Shown: piece after piece, positions 8,326 through 16,786 of the stretch
Layout of the letters: each line of letters begins with the position of its first letter
How positions within the stretch are numbered: the stretch's first letter is position 1
Assembly (NCBI GenBank): GCA_024235895.1
Contig: JACKLM010000004.1
Location: forward strand, 372,001 to 436,000
DNA: 64,000 nt
Direction: 5' to 3'
DNA from: Burkholderiaceae bacterium
GTDB taxonomy: Bacteria; Pseudomonadota; Gammaproteobacteria; Burkholderiales; Burkholderiaceae_C
Notes under the pieces: generated by a model
Databases searched by the model: none
What the model saw: only the letters and a program-made list of their open reading frames with translations
What the model was told of the DNA's origin: nothing
Position numbers and translations under genes: made by a program

Positions 8326-9660
8326 ATGAGACTGAAGTCCCTTCTCGCAACCGTTGCCGTCGCCGCGGCCGCCGCCTCGGTGGTCGCCACCGCGCCGGCC
8401 TTCGCGCAGCCCGCCGGGCAGTTCTTCCCTGGCCTGCCCTACCGCACCGGCGCCTACGGCCCGAACGGCGCACCCTGGGCCAACGGCTATGCCGACTACC
8501 TCAAGCTGGTCAATGCCAAGGGCGGCATCAACGGCGTGCAGATCATCTACGAGGAGTGCGAGACCGGCTATGCGACCGACAAGGGCGTCGAGTGCTACGA
8601 GCGCCTGAAAGGCAAGCACGGCGGCGCCACCGTCTTCCACCCGCTGTCCACCGGCATCACCTTCGCGCTGACCGACAAGGCGCCGATCGACAAGATCCCG
8701 ATCATCACCGCCGGCTACGGCCGCAGCGAGTCGCAGGACGGGCTGGTCTTCGGCTGGAACTTCCCGCTCGCCGGCACCTACTGGGTCGCGGCCGACGTGC
8801 TGGTGCAGCACATCGCGAAGAAGGAGGGCGGCTTCGGCAGTCTCAAGGGCAAGAAGATCGCGCTCGTCTACCACGACAGCCCCTACGGCAAGGAGCCGAT
8901 CCCGCTGCTGCAGGAGCGCGGCAAGATGCATGGCTTCGACGTCCAGCTGCTGCCGGTGACGCACCCCGGGGTCGAGCAGAAGTCGACCTGGCTGCAGATC
9001 CGCCAGAGCCGCCCGGACTATGTCTTCCTGTGGGGCTGGGGGGTGATGAACTCGGTCGCGATCAAGGAGGCGATCGCCACCGGCTTCCCGCGCGAGAAGA
9101 TGTACGGGGTGTGGTGGTCGGCAGCCGAGCCCGACGTCAAGGACGTCGGTGCCGCGGCCAAGGGCTACAGTGGGCTGGCGATGCAGCATGGCGTGCATCG
9201 CGACGCCAAGGTCACGAAGGACATCCTGGCGATGGTGCACGACAAGGGGCAGGGTACCGGCCCGAAGGACGAGGTCGGCTCGGTGCTGTACATGCGCGGC
9301 GCGATGAGCGCGATGCTCGGCGTCGAGGGCGTGCGCCGGGCGCAGGAGCGCTTCGGCAAGGGCAAGGTCATGACCGGCGAGCAGACCCGCTGGGGCCTGG
9401 AGAACCTGTCGCTGGACGAGAAGAAGCTCGAGGCTCTGGGCTTCGCCGGCGTCATGCGGCCGGTGTCGACGACCTGCGCCGACCACATGGGGCCGGCCTG
9501 GGCGCGCATCCACACGTGGAACGGCAGCAAGTGGGAGTTCAGCTCGGACTGGTACCAGGCTGACGAATCGATCATCAAGCCGATGGTCAAGACGGCAGCC
9601 GCCAAGTACGCGGCGGAGAAGAAGATCACGCCGCGCACGGCCGCGGACTGCCAGCGCTGA
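8326..9660 (+). CDS. Periplasmic substrate-binding protein of the Liv-type transporter
   Basis: A 444-residue type I periplasmic binding protein (Peripla_BP_6 class) with a cleavable Sec signal (about residues 1-27, ending APAFA). The mature protein begins QPAGQFF. Its sequence (YADYLKLVNAKGGINGVQI; KKIALVYHDSPYGKEPI) follows the HAAT binding-protein fold. A good ribosome site (GGAGG, 7 bases upstream) sets the start. Related members bind branched-chain amino acids, amides or aromatic acids; the flanking CoA ligases favour an organic acid. Confidence 0.9.
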   Translation: MRLKSLLATVAVAAAAASVVATAPAFAQPAGQFFPGLPYRTGAYGPNGAPWANGYADYLKLVNAKGGINGVQIIYEECETGYATDKGVECYERLKGKHGGATVFHPLSTGITFALTDKAPIDKIPIITAGYGRSESQDGLVFGWNFPLAGTYWVAADVLVQHIAKKEGGFGSLKGKKIALVYHDSPYGKEPIPLLQERGKMHGFDVQLLPVTHPGVEQKSTWLQIRQSRPDYVFLWGWGVMNSVAIKEAIATGFPREKMYGVWWSAAEPDVKDVGAAAKGYSGLAMQHGVHRDAKVTKDILAMVHDKGQGTGPKDEVGSVLYMRGAMSAMLGVEGVRRAQERFGKGKVMTGEQTRWGLENLSLDEKKLEALGFAGVMRPVSTTCADHMGPAWARIHTWNGSKWEFSSDWYQADESIIKPMVKTAAAKYAAEKKITPRTAADCQR

Positions 9661-9671
9661 TCGCGTGCAGC

Positions 9672-9712
9672 GCCACCCGCCGCGGCGGGTGGCAACGGCC
9701 CCTCGCGGGGCC
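9672..9712 (+). promoter_or_regulatory. Two GC-rich hairpins between binding-protein and LivF genes
   Basis: A perfect 10-base stem (GCCACCCGCC/GGCGGGTGGC, 9672-9693) is followed by a 6-base stem (GGCCCC/GGGGCC, 9697-9712). Neither has a T-tract. Such hairpins after binding-protein genes usually protect upstream mRNA and raise its level over downstream genes; that role is inferred. Confidence 0.6.
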
Positions 9713-9757
9713 TCTCCTCCGAGCGCCGCGTGCGACGCTCGGACGAGCGAGGACCGG

Positions 9758-10564
9758 ATGAGCACCACCCTACTCAACGTCAACGGCATCGAGGTCATCT
9801 ACAACCACGTGATCCTCGTGCTCAAGGGCGTGTCGCTGCAGGTGCCCGAGCGCGGCATCGTCGCGCTGCTGGGCGGCAACGGCGCGGGCAAGACGACGAC
9901 GCTGCGCGCGGTGAGCAACCTGCTCGCGGGCGAGCGCGGCGAGGTCACCAAGGGCTCGATCGAATACCTCGGCGAGCGCATCGAGAAGATGACGCCGGCG
10001 CAGATGGTCGACCGCGGCGTGATCCAGGTCATGGAGGGCCGGCACTGCTTCGCCCACCTGACGATCGAGGAGAACCTGTTGACCGGCGCCTACACGCGCA
10101 AGGACGGCAAGGGCGCGGTGGCGGCGACGCTGGACAAGGTCTACGCCTACTTCCCGCGCCTGAAGACGCGCCGCGGCAGCCAGGCCGCCTACACCTCGGG
10201 CGGCGAGCAGCAGATGTGCGCGATCGGCCGCGCGCTGATGGCCAACCCGAAGATGGTGCTGCTCGACGAGCCCAGCATGGGGCTGGCGCCGCAGATCGTC
10301 GAGGAGGTGTTCGAGATCGTCAGGGATCTGAACGCCAAGGAGGGCACGACCTTCCTGCTGGCCGAGCAGAACACCAACATGGCGCTGCGCTACGCCGACT
10401 ACGGCTACATCCTGGAAAACGGCCGCATCGTGATGGACGGCCAGGCGCGGGCGCTGCGCGAGAACGAGGACGTCAAGGAGTTCTACCTCGGCATGGGCGG
10501 CGGCGACCGCAAGAGCTTCCGCGATGTCAAGAGCTACAAGCGCCGCAAGCGCTGGCTGGCCTGA
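9758..10564 (+). CDS. LivF-type ABC transporter ATP-binding protein
   Basis: A 268-residue ATPase with Walker A GGNGAGKTT, signature TSGGEQQMCAIGRAL, Walker B MVLLDEPSMGLAP and H-loop LAEQNTNMAL. The last ~35 residues (basic, ending KSYKRRKRWLA) extend beyond typical LivF proteins of about 235 residues. It completes the five-component HAAT transporter with the two permeases, the LivG-type ATPase and the binding protein. Confidence 0.9.
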   Translation: MSTTLLNVNGIEVIYNHVILVLKGVSLQVPERGIVALLGGNGAGKTTTLRAVSNLLAGERGEVTKGSIEYLGERIEKMTPAQMVDRGVIQVMEGRHCFAHLTIEENLLTGAYTRKDGKGAVAATLDKVYAYFPRLKTRRGSQAAYTSGGEQQMCAIGRALMANPKMVLLDEPSMGLAPQIVEEVFEIVRDLNAKEGTTFLLAEQNTNMALRYADYGYILENGRIVMDGQARALRENEDVKEFYLGMGGGDRKSFRDVKSYKRRKRWLA

Positions 10565-10607
10565 GCAGGCCCAGCGGCAGCACCACGGCACGCGCGGGCA
10601 TCCGGCG

Positions 10608-10916
10608 ATGGCAGACGACGAGCTGGGCGGCTGGGCCATCCCCGCGCCCGCCTTCAAGGCCGACGAGGCGCTGGTCGCGCTCAAGCGCCAGCTGCGCGAC
10701 CTGAAGCCGCTGGCCGAACGCGGCACGCGCTACGAGCTGCAGGGCCGCACGGTGATCGAGCTGGCCGCGGGCGACGGATGCATCGACGCCGCGCTCGCCA
10801 AGCGCCCGGCGACGACCCCCGAATGGCAGCGCCACCGGCTGGCCGGCGCCGCTGACGTGCGCCGCTTCGTCGACATGGTGCGCCAGGCGCTGCGGCGCTG
10901 GGAACACGAGGACTGA
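10608..10916 (+). CDS. Small conserved-looking protein of unknown function in the transporter operon
   Basis: A 102-residue acidic, soluble protein with no signal peptide or membrane span and no motif I recognise. The N-terminal half has a long charged helix (VALKRQLRDLKPLAERGTRY), and the C-terminal half ends WEHED. It lies 43 bases after the LivF gene and 56 bases before the PaaK-like ligase, all on one strand, so it is probably cotranscribed. Codon use matches its neighbours, which supports a real gene. Confidence 0.65.
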   Translation: MADDELGGWAIPAPAFKADEALVALKRQLRDLKPLAERGTRYELQGRTVIELAAGDGCIDAALAKRPATTPEWQRHRLAGAADVRRFVDMVRQALRRWEHED

Positions 10917-10972
10917 CCGGCCCCGCCGGAGCGCGCCGCGCGCACCGACCCGAGGCCCACGGAGACCGCACG

Positions 10973-12265
10973 ATGAGCGAGTTCTACGACGCGCTGGAGA
11001 CGCGCGACCCCGAGGCGCGCGAGGCCGCGTTGCTGGCCGCGCTGCCGGCGCAGATCGCGCGCGCCCAGGCCACACCGGCGTTGGCCGGCATCCTGCGCGG
11101 CGTCGATGCGCGCGCGGTGACGACGCGCGCCGCGCTGGCCGCGCTGCCGGTGACGCGCAAGAGCGAGCTGCTCGAGCGCCAGAAGGCCGCGCGCGCCGAA
11201 GGCGGCGACCCCTTCGGCGGCTTCTCGGCGATCGGCTGGGCGGCGCTGCCGGCGGGCAGCGGCCGGCGCGGCGCGCGGCGCGTCTTCCAGTCGCCCGGCC
11301 CGATCTACGAACCCGAGGGCGACGGTGCCGACTACTGGCGCTTCGGCCGCGCGCTGTACGCCGCGGGGTTCCGCGCCGGTGACCTGGTGCACAACAGCTT
11401 CAGCTACCACCTGACGCCCGCGGGCTCGATGATGGAGACCGGCGCGCACGCCGTCGGTTGCTCGGTCTTCCCGGGCGGTGTGGGCAACACCGAGCTGCAG
11501 CTGCAGGCGATGGCCGAGCTGCGCCCGCAGGCGTACGCGGGCACGCCGAGCTTCCTGCGCATCGCGCTGGAGAAGGCCGACGAGGCCGGCCTCGCGCTGC
11601 CGTCGCTGAAGAAGGCCTCGGTCGGCGGCGAGGCCTTCCCGCCCGCGCTGCGCGACTGGCTGGCCGCGCGCGGCATCGCTGCCTACCAGAGCTACGGCAC
11701 CGCGGACCTGGGCCTGATCGCGTACGAGACCGCGGCGCGCGAGGGGCTGCTGCTCGACGAGGGCGTGATCGTCGAGATCGTGCGCCCGGGAACCGGCGAG
11801 CCGGTGCCGGAGCCGAAGACGGGCGAAGCGCCCGAGGTCGGCGAGGTCGTCGTCACCACGTTCAACGCCGACTACCCGCTGGTCCGCTTCGGCACCGGGG
11901 ACTTGTCGGCGGTGCTGCCGGGGCGCTGCCCGACAGGGCGCTCGGCCGCGCGCATCAAGGGCTGGCTGGGCCGCGCCGACCAGACCGCAAAGGTGCGAGG
12001 CATGTTCGTCCACCCGAGCCAGGTCGCCGAGGTGCTGAAGCGCCATCCCGAGGTCGCGCGCGGCCGGCTCGTGATCGACGGCGAGATGGCGAGCGACCGC
12101 ATGACGCTGCGCGCCGAGGTCGCCGGCGCGCCGGACGGCCTGGCCGCCGCGCTGGCCTCGAGCCTGCGCGACGTCACCAAGCTGCGCGGCGAGGTCGAGA
12201 TCGTCACCCCCGGCAGCCTGCCCAACGACGGCAAGGTGATCGACGACGTGCGGCGCATCGGCTGA
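10973..12265 (+). CDS. PaaK-like AMP-binding protein (phenylacetate-CoA ligase family)
   Basis: A 430-residue protein of the phenylacetate-CoA ligase class. Recognisable parts are the central YQSYGTADLGLIAYE (A5 region), RFGTGDLS (A7), GRADQTAKVRGMFVHPSQV (A8) and a C-terminal NDGKVIDDVRRI carrying the expected A10 lysine. The phosphate-binding loop is not canonical: the serine/glycine-rich SGTTG stretch is replaced by FQSPGPIYEPEG. It may be a specialised ligase or have altered chemistry. Position suggests it works with the upstream ligase on transported acids. Confidence 0.8.
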   Translation: MSEFYDALETRDPEAREAALLAALPAQIARAQATPALAGILRGVDARAVTTRAALAALPVTRKSELLERQKAARAEGGDPFGGFSAIGWAALPAGSGRRGARRVFQSPGPIYEPEGDGADYWRFGRALYAAGFRAGDLVHNSFSYHLTPAGSMMETGAHAVGCSVFPGGVGNTELQLQAMAELRPQAYAGTPSFLRIALEKADEAGLALPSLKKASVGGEAFPPALRDWLAARGIAAYQSYGTADLGLIAYETAAREGLLLDEGVIVEIVRPGTGEPVPEPKTGEAPEVGEVVVTTFNADYPLVRFGTGDLSAVLPGRCPTGRSAARIKGWLGRADQTAKVRGMFVHPSQVAEVLKRHPEVARGRLVIDGEMASDRMTLRAEVAGAPDGLAAALASSLRDVTKLRGEVEIVTPGSLPNDGKVIDDVRRIG

Positions 12266-12362
12266 CGAGGCGCATCGGGCCGGTGGCGCGTTGCACGTCG
12301 ACCGCGCATCAGGCGCGACATGCGCCTGGGCCGCTGGACGCGACCGGCCTCGGCGCGTCATC

Positions 12363-13346
12363 ATGATGCCGATGAGACGCCGTCTCGCGATCGCCCTGGG
12401 CGCAGCGCTGGCCGCGCTGGGCGCGCTGGCCACGCCCGCGATAGCCTTTCCCGAGCGCGCGCTGACGCTGGTGGTGCCGTTCGCCGCCGGCGGGCCGACC
12501 GACAAGCTCGCGCGCGAGCTCGCGGCATCGTTCGGGCGCGCGATCGGTGGCAGCGTGGTGGTCGAGAACGTCGGCGGCGCCGGCGGCACCCTCGGCGTGG
12601 CGCGCGTGGCACGTGCGCGGCCGGACGGCCACACGCTGCTGCTGTACCACATCGGCATGGCGACTTCGCCGTCGCTGTACCCCAAGCTGCCCTACGACAC
12701 GCTGGCGGACTTCGCCTACCTCGGCATGGTCAACGAGGTGCCGATGGTGCTGGTCGGCCGGCGCACGCTGCCGGCGACTGACTTCGCGGCACTGGCGCGC
12801 TGGCTTCGCGATAGAAAGCGGCGCGCGGTGCTCGCCGACGCCGGCCCGGGCGCGGCGTCGCAACTGTGCGGGCTGCTGCTGCAGCAGAGCCTTGGCGTGA
12901 CGCTGACGACGGTGTCGTACAAGGGCACGGCGCCGGCGATGGCCGACCTGCTGGCGGGCCACGTCGACATCCTGTGCGACCAGACGACGAATACCGCCGA
13001 GCCGATCGCCGCCGGCACCGTCCGCGCCTTCGGGGTGACGACGCCGCAACCCCTGTCCGCGCCGGTGCTGGCCGGCCTGCCCACGCTGCATGAGCAGGGC
13101 CTCACGGGATTCGAGGTCAGCATCTGGCACGGCCTGTACGCGCCGCAGGGCGCGCCGCCCGAGATCGCGCGCGCGCTCAACGCCGCGCTGCGCAGCGCGC
13201 TGCGCGACCCGGCCTTCGTCGATCGCATGCAGGCCTTGGGCGCCGTGGTCGTCGACGACGATCGGCTGAGCCCCGAAGGCCACCGCCGTTTCGTCGCCGC
13301 AGAGATCGAGCGCTGGGGCCGCGCGCTGCGTGCGGCGGCACGGTGA
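12363..13346 (+). CDS. Bug/TctC-family periplasmic solute receptor
   Basis: A 327-residue extracytoplasmic receptor with a Sec signal (about residues 1-28, ending TPAIA). The mature protein begins FPERALTLVVPFAAGGPTDK, the standard N-terminus of tripartite tricarboxylate (TctC/Bug) receptors. Several ATGs (12363, 12366, 12372) are possible starts and no clear ribosome site decides. No TctA/TctB membrane genes are adjacent, as is usual for orphan Bug receptors in Burkholderiales. It may belong to the same catabolic unit, but the 97-base gap leaves this open. Confidence 0.88.
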   Translation: MMPMRRRLAIALGAALAALGALATPAIAFPERALTLVVPFAAGGPTDKLARELAASFGRAIGGSVVVENVGGAGGTLGVARVARARPDGHTLLLYHIGMATSPSLYPKLPYDTLADFAYLGMVNEVPMVLVGRRTLPATDFAALARWLRDRKRRAVLADAGPGAASQLCGLLLQQSLGVTLTTVSYKGTAPAMADLLAGHVDILCDQTTNTAEPIAAGTVRAFGVTTPQPLSAPVLAGLPTLHEQGLTGFEVSIWHGLYAPQGAPPEIARALNAALRSALRDPAFVDRMQALGAVVVDDDRLSPEGHRRFVAAEIERWGRALRAAAR

Positions 13347-13473
13347 CTTTCTCGTGCGGCGCCACGAGCGAGGGGCCAAATCCTGCGCGATCCGTGGCGG
13401 CCGTTCCCGGCACGTAGCTGCCGGTCACCGAAGTTGGTTCTTTGCTTTCTTTGGCGTTCGACCTGCGCGCGTG

Positions 13474-13723
13474 CCAAGGCCGGCGGGCACCCTCCCACTC
13501 CATGTCCCCCGCCGTCGGCTGCGCCGCCGGCTCCTCCTTTACTTACGTGGGAGGGTGCCCGCCGACCTTGGCTTGCCACCGCCCAGGTATTCGACCGTCG
13601 AACACCAACTCGGTGGCCCGCCGAGGACGGCGGGTACCCTTGACCGTAAGTAAAGGAGGAGCCAGCGGCCGCAAGGCCGATGGCGGGGGACATGGAGGGC
13701 AAGGGTACCCGCCGTCCTCGGCG
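13474..13723. repeat. Structured intergenic element, copy A (double long hairpin)
   Basis: This fills most of the 13347-13837 gap. Hairpin 1 has 25-base arms (13474-13498 and 13547-13571, one mismatch) around a 48-base loop that starts TCCATGTCCCCCG and ends CTCCTCCTTTACTTAC. Hairpin 2 has perfect 24-base arms (13619-13642 and 13700-13723); its loop is the inverted homologue of loop 1 (GTAAGTAAAGGAGGAGCC to GGGGGACATGGAGG). Between them is a small hairpin with GCCACCG/CGGTGGC outside and TTCGAC-C-GTCGAA inside. Flanking sequence out to about 13395 and 13775 also has weak resemblance to the other copies. It lies between the convergent Bug and dtd genes. See copies B and C. Confidence 0.9.
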
Positions 13724-13837
13724 CGCTCGGTCATGGGACGCAAACGAAAGAGAGGCCTCCGGACGAGTGTCGGCAACGGACCGGGAGCGGCAGGCAGCAC
13801 GCGCCGAAAGCCTTCGAGGGCCCGATGCAAATGAGCG

Positions 13838-14278
13838 TCAGCCGATGCGCAGCGGGATCGTCACCGGCCCGTCGTTGACCAGGTGCACCTGCATGTCGGC
13901 GCCGAAGCGGCCGGACTGGACCGGCGCGTGGCGCGCGCGAAGTGCGACGAGCAGCTCCTCGTAGATCGCGCGCCCCAGCTCCGGCGGCGCCGCGGCGCTG
14001 AAGCCGGGGCGGTTGCCGCTGCGCGTGTCGGCCGCGAGCGTGAACTGCGAGACCACCAGCACGCCACCGCCGACGTCACGGACGCTGCGGTTCATCCGCC
14101 CGGCCTCGTCGGCGAAGATGCGCAGCGCGAGCAGCTTGTCGGCCAGCCGCTGCACCTGCGGTGCGCCATCGCCCGGCTCGGCGCAGACGAAGACGAGCAG
14201 GCCGCGGCCGATCGCGCCGACGACCTCGCCCGCGATCTCGACGCGCGCCGCTGCGACGCGCTGCAGCAGCGCGATCAC
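13838..14278 (-). CDS. dtd: D-aminoacyl-tRNA deacylase
   Basis: A 146-residue protein that hydrolyses D-amino acids wrongly attached to tRNA. The length matches the family. The two signature regions are present: VVSQFTLAADTRSGNRPGFS (about 77-96) and the C-terminal VNDGPVTIPL, which carries the cross-subunit Gly-cisPro. The GTG start overlaps the stop of the upstream CDF gene by four bases (GTGA), so the two are translationally coupled. Together with tyrS upstream this is a tRNA-charging quality-control neighbourhood. Confidence 0.95.
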   Translation of the reverse strand: MIALLQRVAAARVEIAGEVVGAIGRGLLVFVCAEPGDGAPQVQRLADKLLALRIFADEAGRMNRSVRDVGGGVLVVSQFTLAADTRSGNRPGFSAAAPPELGRAIYEELLVALRARHAPVQSGRFGADMQVHLVNDGPVTIPLRIG

Positions 14279-15168
14279 GGCGTGTCGTCGAGGTCGTGGA
14301 AGTGCGTCTCGACGCCGATCGGCAACAGCTGGATCGTCGCCCGCAGCCCCGGCACCTCGCTCATCAACGCCTGCTCGACCGAGGTGCGAAGCGCCGCCGC
14401 CCGGCCTAGCGACCAGCCGGCGGGCATGTGCATGTGCAGGTCGACGAAGCGGCGTTGGCCGGCGCGGCGCGTGACGACGTGGTCGAATTGCACCGACTGC
14501 GCGTGGCGGAAGCCGTCGAGCGCGGCCTCGATGCGTTGCTGCACCTCGGGCTCGAGTGCGCGGTCCATCAACCCGTCCCACGAGCGCCGAACGAGGTGAA
14601 GGGCCTCGCGCCCGATGTTGACGGCCACCCCAATCGCCAGCAGCGGGTCCAGCCAGGACCACCCGGTCGCCTGCACCGCGACCAGCCCGACGACGACGCC
14701 GGCGGTGGTCCAGACATCGGTGAACAGGTGGCGCGCGTCGCCTTCCAGCGCGATCGAGCGCACCGCGCGCGCCTTGCGCAGCATCGCCCAGGCCAGCACA
14801 CCGTTGAGCACCGACGCCAGCACCGACAGCGCAAGCCCGACGCCGAGCTGCTGCAGCGGCTGCGGGTGCAGCAGCCGGTCGACCGCGGCCCCGACGATGA
14901 CGATCGCCGCCAGCCCGATCAGCGCGCCCTCGAAGCCGCTGGCGAAATACTCGGCCTTGTGGTGGCCGTAGGGATGCTCCTCGTCGGGCGGTTGCGCCGC
15001 CAGCGTCACCATCGCCAGCGCGAAGCTGGCGCCTGCCAGGTTGACGAGCGACTCCAGCGCGTCCGACAGCAGCCCGACCGAACCGGTCAGCCACCAGGCA
15101 CCGGTCTTCAGCGCGATCGTCGCCAGCGCGACGGCGACCGAAATCTTCAGGTAGGAAGAGACTTGCAC
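14275..15168 (-). CDS. Cation diffusion facilitator (CDF) metal efflux transporter
   Basis: A 297-residue inner-membrane transporter with about six membrane segments. Family marks are LLSDALESLVNLAG in helix 2, the HPYGHHKAEYFASG loop after helix 3, the second metal site HLFTDVWTTAGVVVG in helix 5, and a cytoplasmic C-terminal domain with HMHMPAG. CDF proteins exchange Zn2+, Fe2+, Mn2+ or Co2+ for protons; this member's metal is not evident. It is upstream of and coupled to dtd. Confidence 0.92.
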   Translation of the reverse strand: MQVSSYLKISVAVALATIALKTGAWWLTGSVGLLSDALESLVNLAGASFALAMVTLAAQPPDEEHPYGHHKAEYFASGFEGALIGLAAIVIVGAAVDRLLHPQPLQQLGVGLALSVLASVLNGVLAWAMLRKARAVRSIALEGDARHLFTDVWTTAGVVVGLVAVQATGWSWLDPLLAIGVAVNIGREALHLVRRSWDGLMDRALEPEVQQRIEAALDGFRHAQSVQFDHVVTRRAGQRRFVDLHMHMPAGWSLGRAAALRTSVEQALMSEVPGLRATIQLLPIGVETHFHDLDDTP

Positions 15169-15291
15169 GGGGTCGATTGTCCCAGCCCGCCGCGGCGGCG
15201 GCGCCGGCGCGACCTCCGAGGGCGTCGCGCCGCGCGCCGCGTCGCGGTGGCGGTGTTCGAGGATCCGGGCTCGCGCCCGGGATCACGCCGG

Positions 15292-16554
15292 TCAGCGCAG
15301 CGTCACGCGCGCGAAGCGCCGCTTGCCGACCTGCACGACGCAGGTCCCGGCGCCGACCTGCAGCGCCCGGTCCTCGACGATCGCGCCGTCGATGCGCACG
15401 CCGCGCTGGCCGATCAGCCGCATCGCCTCGCTCGTCGACGGTACCAGCCCGGCGCGCTTGAGCAGCACCCCGATCGCCAGCGGGGCGCCCTCCAGCGTCA
15501 GCTCGTCGATCTCGTCCGGGATGCCCCCGGACGCGCGGCGCGCGAAATCCTCCTCGGCCGCGTCGGCGCCGGCGCGGCCGTGGAAGCGCTCGGTGATCTC
15601 GCGCGCGAGCATCACCTTGGCATCCTTCGGGTTGCGGCCGCCGGCGACCTCGGCGCGCAGGCGCGCGATCGCGTCCTCGGGGCGGAACGACAGCAGCGTG
15701 AAGTAGCGCCACATGAGATCGTCGCTGATCGACAGCAGCTTGGCGAACATGCTGGCGGGCGGCTCGCTGATGCCGATGTAGTTGCCCTTGCTCTTGGACA
15801 TCTTCTCGACGCCGTCCAGGCCCTCGAGCAGCGGCATGGTCAGGATGCACTGCGGCTCCTGGCCGTATTCCTGCTGCAGCGCGCGGCCGACCAGCAGGTT
15901 GAACTTCTGATCAGTGCCGCCGAGCTCGAGGTCGGCGCGCAGCGCGACCGAGTCGTAGCCCTGCATCAGCGGGTACAGCAGCTCGTGCACCGAGATCGGC
16001 AGCCCGGCCTTGAAGCGCTTGCTGAAGTCGTCGCGCTCCATCATCCGCGCCAGGGTGTAGCGCGCCGCCAGCTCGATCATGCCGCGCGCGCCCAGCGCGT
16101 CGCTCCACTCGCTGTTGGTGCGGATCTCGGTCTTCGCCGGGTCCAGCACCAGGCTGGCCTGCGCGTAGTAGGTGCGCGCGTTGGCCTCGATCTGCTCGCG
16201 CGTCAGCGGCGGGCGGGTCGTGTTGCGGCCCGACGGGTCGCCGATCATCGACGTGAAGTCGCCGATCAGGAAGATGACGGTATGCCCCAGGTCCTGCAGC
16301 TGGCGCAGCTTGTTGAGCACGACGGTGTGGCCGAGGTGGATGTCCGGCGCCGTCGGGTCCAGCCCGAGCTTGATGCGCAGCGGCTGGCCGCTGGCCTCGG
16401 CGCGCTGCAGCTTGGCGACCCAGTCGGCCTCGGGGATCAGCTCCTCGCAGCCGCGGCGCGTGACCGCCAGCGCGTGACGCAAGGCGTCGGACGGGGGCGT
16501 GGCCGTGGCAAGGGCTGGGGTGTCGGGCGCGTCGGCGGTCGCCGGATCGGTCAT
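15292..16554 (-). CDS. tyrS: Tyrosyl-tRNA synthetase
   Basis: A 420-residue class I synthetase that charges tRNA-Tyr. The HIGH motif appears as HLGHT (about 73-77) and KMSKS as KMSKSKGN (251-258). An S4-like RNA-binding domain covers the last ~65 residues. It is closer to the longer TyrRZ-type enzymes with Pro/Ala-rich N-termini. The start giving MTDPATADAP is preferred; an in-frame ATG at 16596 would add 14 residues that look like leader. The next gene, the CDF transporter, starts 123 bases downstream. Confidence 0.95.
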   Translation of the reverse strand: MTDPATADAPDTPALATATPPSDALRHALAVTRRGCEELIPEADWVAKLQRAEASGQPLRIKLGLDPTAPDIHLGHTVVLNKLRQLQDLGHTVIFLIGDFTSMIGDPSGRNTTRPPLTREQIEANARTYYAQASLVLDPAKTEIRTNSEWSDALGARGMIELAARYTLARMMERDDFSKRFKAGLPISVHELLYPLMQGYDSVALRADLELGGTDQKFNLLVGRALQQEYGQEPQCILTMPLLEGLDGVEKMSKSKGNYIGISEPPASMFAKLLSISDDLMWRYFTLLSFRPEDAIARLRAEVAGGRNPKDAKVMLAREITERFHGRAGADAAEEDFARRASGGIPDEIDELTLEGAPLAIGVLLKRAGLVPSTSEAMRLIGQRGVRIDGAIVEDRALQVGAGTCVVQVGKRRFARVTLR

Positions 16555-16603
16555 GGGCTCGGACTCGGGAAAATAGGGTGACGAATGCACGCGCACGCGC
16601 GCT

Positions 16604-16634
16604 TATACTCGGTAACCCCCCTGTTCGAGGGGGG
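16604..16634 (+). promoter_or_regulatory. Possible promoter and early hairpin ahead of the M23 peptidase gene
   Basis: A TATACT hexamer (16604-16609) is a plausible -10; no convincing -35 is seen. It is followed by CCCCCC-TGTTCGA-GGGGGG (16616-16634), a stem near the likely RNA 5' end. The peptidase start is ~150 bases farther on. Role unproven. Confidence 0.35.
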
Positions 16635-16786
16635 AAGGACGATACCCGTGTAGCGCGGCCGATCCCGCACAACACCGTCCCGGCGGAGCCGGATCGCCAA
16701 CGGTCGGTGCCTACCGGCGCCGGGATCGCTCGCCCGATTCTAGTTTTTCGCGGCCGCTGGGCCGATCGCTGCAGGACAGGTCTATC

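Noticed and set aside
9672..9712. Intrinsic terminator after the binding-protein gene
   Set aside because: The stems are strong, but no T-tract follows and the operon clearly continues into the LivF-type gene.
13474..13723. Transposon or IS remnant as the source of copy A
   Set aside because: No transposase coding sequence or target-site duplication is visible at any of the three copies, and stems vary between copies whereas IS ends would be conserved.
13442..13834. Apparent protein frames across the structured elements (also 44579-44845 and 51359-51772)
   Set aside because: The frames arise from the repeated palindromes and differ in frame and length between copies. The constraint is on base pairing, not on codons.
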